Positions 8,032-9,689 of a DNA stretch of 9,689 bases are shown one piece after another (within the stretch, counting starts at the first letter, position 1; each line of letters starts with the position of its first letter). A program made the position numbers and the translations under genes. Source of the stretch: Candidatus Poribacteria bacterium (GTDB taxonomy: Bacteria; Poribacteria; WGA-4E; WGA-3G); the NCBI GenBank assembly GCA_007571355.1, contig RKRO01000098.1:1-9689 (forward strand). Direction: 5' to 3'. The notes beneath the pieces were generated by a model. It had not been told where the DNA came from. It searched no databases and worked only from the letters and a program-made list of their open reading frames with translations.

Positions 8032-8060
8032 AGTATATCCAAAACCAACGGACATGTCAA
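8032..8060 (-). promoter_or_regulatory. Sigma-70-type promoter of the M14 peptidase gene
   Basis: On the - strand TTGACA (8060-8055), a 17-bp spacer, then TATACT (8037-8032). The -35 is a perfect consensus and the -10 matches 5 of 6. Transcription would start near 8025, leaving a leader of about 44 nt. Confidence 0.8.
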
Positions 8061-8084
8061 CCTTATTCAGAACCAAATCTATAC

Positions 8085-8113
8085 TTGACTTTTTTTAAAT
8101 TATGTGTTATTTT
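8085..8113 (+). promoter_or_regulatory. Probable sigma-70-type promoter of the HEAT-repeat lipoprotein gene
   Basis: TTGACT (8085-8090), 17-bp spacer, TATTTT (8108-8113). The -35 matches 5 of 6 and the -10 4 of 6, in an A/T-rich setting. It stands back to back with the peptidase promoter, 24 bp between the two -35 boxes. A start near 8120 would place the structured leader at the very 5' end of the mRNA. Confidence 0.55.
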
Positions 8114-8115
8114 TA

Positions 8116-8188
8116 TAGGGATAACGGCGTGAAACAACACAAATATGTTGCAAAATGCAAACCGACTGCAAGAACGTCGTTATATCTA
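8116..8188 (+). promoter_or_regulatory. Structured 5' leader of the lipoprotein gene (two-tier stem)
   Basis: The outer stem pairs ATAACGGCG (8121-8129) with CGTCGTTAT (8175-8183): nine pairs including one G-U. Beyond one G/A mismatch, TAGG (8116-8119) pairs with TCTA (8185-8188), one of the pairs being G-U. Inside, TTGCA-AAA-TGCAA (8148-8160) forms a second small hairpin or dyad; a third TGCAA is at 8167-8171. The structure ends 8 nt before the Shine-Dalgarno site. It could be an operator dyad or a leader RNA; no known riboswitch class is recognised. Confidence 0.4.
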
Positions 8189-8196
8189 CAAAAGTC

Positions 8197-8202
8197 AGGA
8201 GG
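8197..8202 (+). promoter_or_regulatory. Ribosome binding site of the lipoprotein gene, long spacing
   Basis: A perfect AGGAGG ends 13 nt before the ATG at 8216, longer than the usual 5-9 nt. No other in-frame start lies nearer, and the signal peptide fits this ATG. Confidence 0.65.
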
Positions 8203-8215
8203 ATAACAAAAAATA

Positions 8216-9421
8216 ATGAAAAAGGTTGTCATCATTCCACTGCTCGTTCTCTTGCTCGCGAGTTTTGGCTGTGAAACAAAACAGAAGGGCCCCAGCAACT
8301 TGACCGTCGGGAAGAGCAAATTAATTGAGAGCGGTAACGCTTTGGAAGCCGTTGGACATCTTGAGAAAGCGGAGGCGGAAGAAGTTAATAAACTCGAACC
8401 CCGCGCCTTGCTTGTTATCGCGTATTCTTATGGAATCTCCACCGGAGATGCCGATCGGTCCGGCAATGGAGCCAAGTTCAAAAACCAACTCAGCCAGCGA
8501 ATTGAAGCACTGACAGCGGCAGAAATGAAGAACATCCTACAAGTGCTCAACGACAGGCGCTCACAGGTACGGAAAGCCGGTTTACAAGCACTCGTTGATA
8601 AAGGACACGATGCCGCAGTCCTAATTCTCGACAGTCTCACAAAAGGGAGATACCCAGCACTTCATGAAGATTTCACACAGTGGATGTTGGTTGACATAGG
8701 AACCGACGGGTTAGACCTTATCTTAGCCAAACTCACCGAGGAAGCGACCTCACCCGCTCTGAAAAGTAAACTCGTACACGTATTGGCTGAAATCGGCGAT
8801 GTGAAAGCCGTAGATGCCTTGAAATCCCTACAAACCAGCACCTCGGAACCCGGATTGGCAATGGAGATTAACACAACGCTTTATCAACTCGGTGAAAAGT
8901 CGTATAAAAACGACATTATCGCCGGGATAAATCATGAGGATGTGGCTGTCCGACGCGCCGCTGCAAAAGCGATGGTCAATATCAATAATGTACCCACAAA
9001 AACGCTCATCGCAGGACTTAAGGATACAGATTCTGAGGCAGTCACAGCACTCGTAGAAGCACTCGCTGTTCATAAAGATGCTGCCGCTGTAGATGGACTC
9101 GTGGAGGTCCTCATCAGTGATGAATTAAACAAAGATCCAAAGCAGGCTGCAATTAATACCCTCGACATTTATGGACAAGAAAAACTCGCCAGAGGTTTAG
9201 CGAGCCGGATTACCAAACTCATCATCGGCGGCACTGTTAACGACGCAGAAAATCGGTTGCATCTTGTACAACTTTTGAGAAGAGAACCGTTTAAGAAACA
9301 AATCAAGGCGATAAAGTCGATTGACGACCTGGCATTCAAATTGTATGACTACCACGAAAAAAAAGAAGAGAACACGCTCGTCAAAACTTCGCTTAAGCAA
9401 CTCCTCGATGAATTACAGTAG
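8216..9421 (+). CDS. HEAT-repeat putative lipoprotein
   Basis: This 401-aa protein begins MKKVVIIPLLVLLLASFGC, a short basic end and hydrophobic core ending in Cys19. That suggests a signal-peptidase-II lipoprotein, although the residue at -3 is Ser rather than the common Leu, so ordinary secretion is possible. Residues 35-75 form a helical, TPR-like region. From about 104 to 400 there are seven or so HEAT-like helical pairs of about 30 aa, the clearest being QVRKAGLQALVDKG (117-130), DVAVRRAAAKAMVNI (242-256) and SEAVTALVEALAVHK (273-287). Such solenoids bind other proteins; no enzymatic motif is present. The last repeats (345-400) are Lys-rich and more divergent. It is expressed from its own promoter, divergent from the M14 peptidase, so a shared role at the cell envelope is possible but unproven. 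I cannot name a specific family. Confidence 0.85.
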   Translation: MKKVVIIPLLVLLLASFGCETKQKGPSNLTVGKSKLIESGNALEAVGHLEKAEAEEVNKLEPRALLVIAYSYGISTGDADRSGNGAKFKNQLSQRIEALTAAEMKNILQVLNDRRSQVRKAGLQALVDKGHDAAVLILDSLTKGRYPALHEDFTQWMLVDIGTDGLDLILAKLTEEATSPALKSKLVHVLAEIGDVKAVDALKSLQTSTSEPGLAMEINTTLYQLGEKSYKNDIIAGINHEDVAVRRAAAKAMVNINNVPTKTLIAGLKDTDSEAVTALVEALAVHKDAAAVDGLVEVLISDELNKDPKQAAINTLDIYGQEKLARGLASRITKLIIGGTVNDAENRLHLVQLLRREPFKKQIKAIKSIDDLAFKLYDYHEKKEENTLVKTSLKQLLDELQ

Positions 9422-9689
9422 GCTTGAGGAACAGGCAGACGCATTGTTATGTTGGGCTCGCGCGGCGCGAATCGTCAAATAAATTCCCACACCTTCCGAC
9501 AACCGGCTGCTGCAGACGCGCCTCCATAAGCACTGCATGCTCTGATGAAGCGATATGGCAAATTTTCGGATCCGCCTGCAGCTCTGTAATATACTAAAGT
9601 TTGGACAATCCTTGTTTCGTGGGCGTTGTGTTTCAAAGGCATGTATGTTTTTCCGATAGTTTCGCACACGCAAGCAACCCGTAGAAAAA
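9422..9689. other. Terminal intergenic stretch, no supportable gene
   Basis: No credible coding frame is present; the short - strand frames here start at weak codons and have no family-like features. A 13-nt G/C palindrome, TCGCGCGGCGCGA, is at 9458-9470 but has no following T-run, so it is not a standard terminator. TAATATACTAAAG at 9587-9599 closely matches TAATATAGTAAAG at 3152-3164, the left edge of the foldback element, and may be the end of a related repeat. Confidence 0.4.

Noticed and set aside
9357..9364. Run of eight A near the 3' end of the lipoprotein gene as a programmed frameshift site
   Set aside because: The frame continues normally for about 19 codons and no downstream stimulatory structure or longer alternative frame is evident.
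9458..9470. G/C palindrome as a terminator of the lipoprotein gene
   Set aside because: There is no T-run on either side and the stem is only 5 bp with a 3-nt loop.
9413..9673. 86-aa and 64-aa frames on the - strand near the window end
   Set aside because: They begin at weak codons, overlap each other in different frames, lack family-like motifs, and one runs into the end of the lipoprotein gene.

Overview
The window (about 9.7 kb, roughly 50% G+C) looks like ordinary bacterial chromosome from an uncultured, probably Gram-negative lineage. My best guess is Candidatus Poribacteria or a relative. The reasons are the mix of a large secreted M14 metallopeptidase, a HEAT-repeat lipoprotein, a decayed Uma2-family gene and G/C-run foldback elements between genes. 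This is a recollection-based inference, not a database result. No RNA gene, CRISPR array, prophage or transposase gene was found.

Layout from left to right: (1) secD and secF on the + strand, the accessory membrane part of the Sec translocon, in one operon. (2) A gap of about 290 bp that begins, directly after the secF stop, with a ~126-bp foldback (MITE-like) element. (3) On +, a sigma-54 activator with no N-terminal sensor domain but an unusually long region (~165 aa) between its AAA+ and HTH domains. (4) On -, the 3' two thirds of a Uma2-family gene that has lost its N-terminal part. Its stop interlocks with the activator's stop, and a split 19-nt inverted repeat flanks it. (5) On -, a 900-aa exported M14 metallopeptidase. 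(6) A compact divergent regulatory region with two back-to-back sigma-70-type promoters; on the + side it also holds a 5' leader able to form a two-tier stem. (7) On +, a 401-aa HEAT-repeat lipoprotein. (8) About 270 bp of sequence to the window end with no credible gene.

Functionally, SecDF supports export of proteins such as the peptidase and the lipoprotein, but nothing here shows a dedicated link. The peptidase and lipoprotein share a divergent control region, so they may be co-regulated. The activator's targets are not visible: no convincing -24/-12 promoter was seen. I found no clear new multi-gene system. The points most worth a second look are the activator's central region, the inverted-repeat scar around the Uma2 remnant, the structured leader of the lipoprotein gene and the foldback element behind secF.
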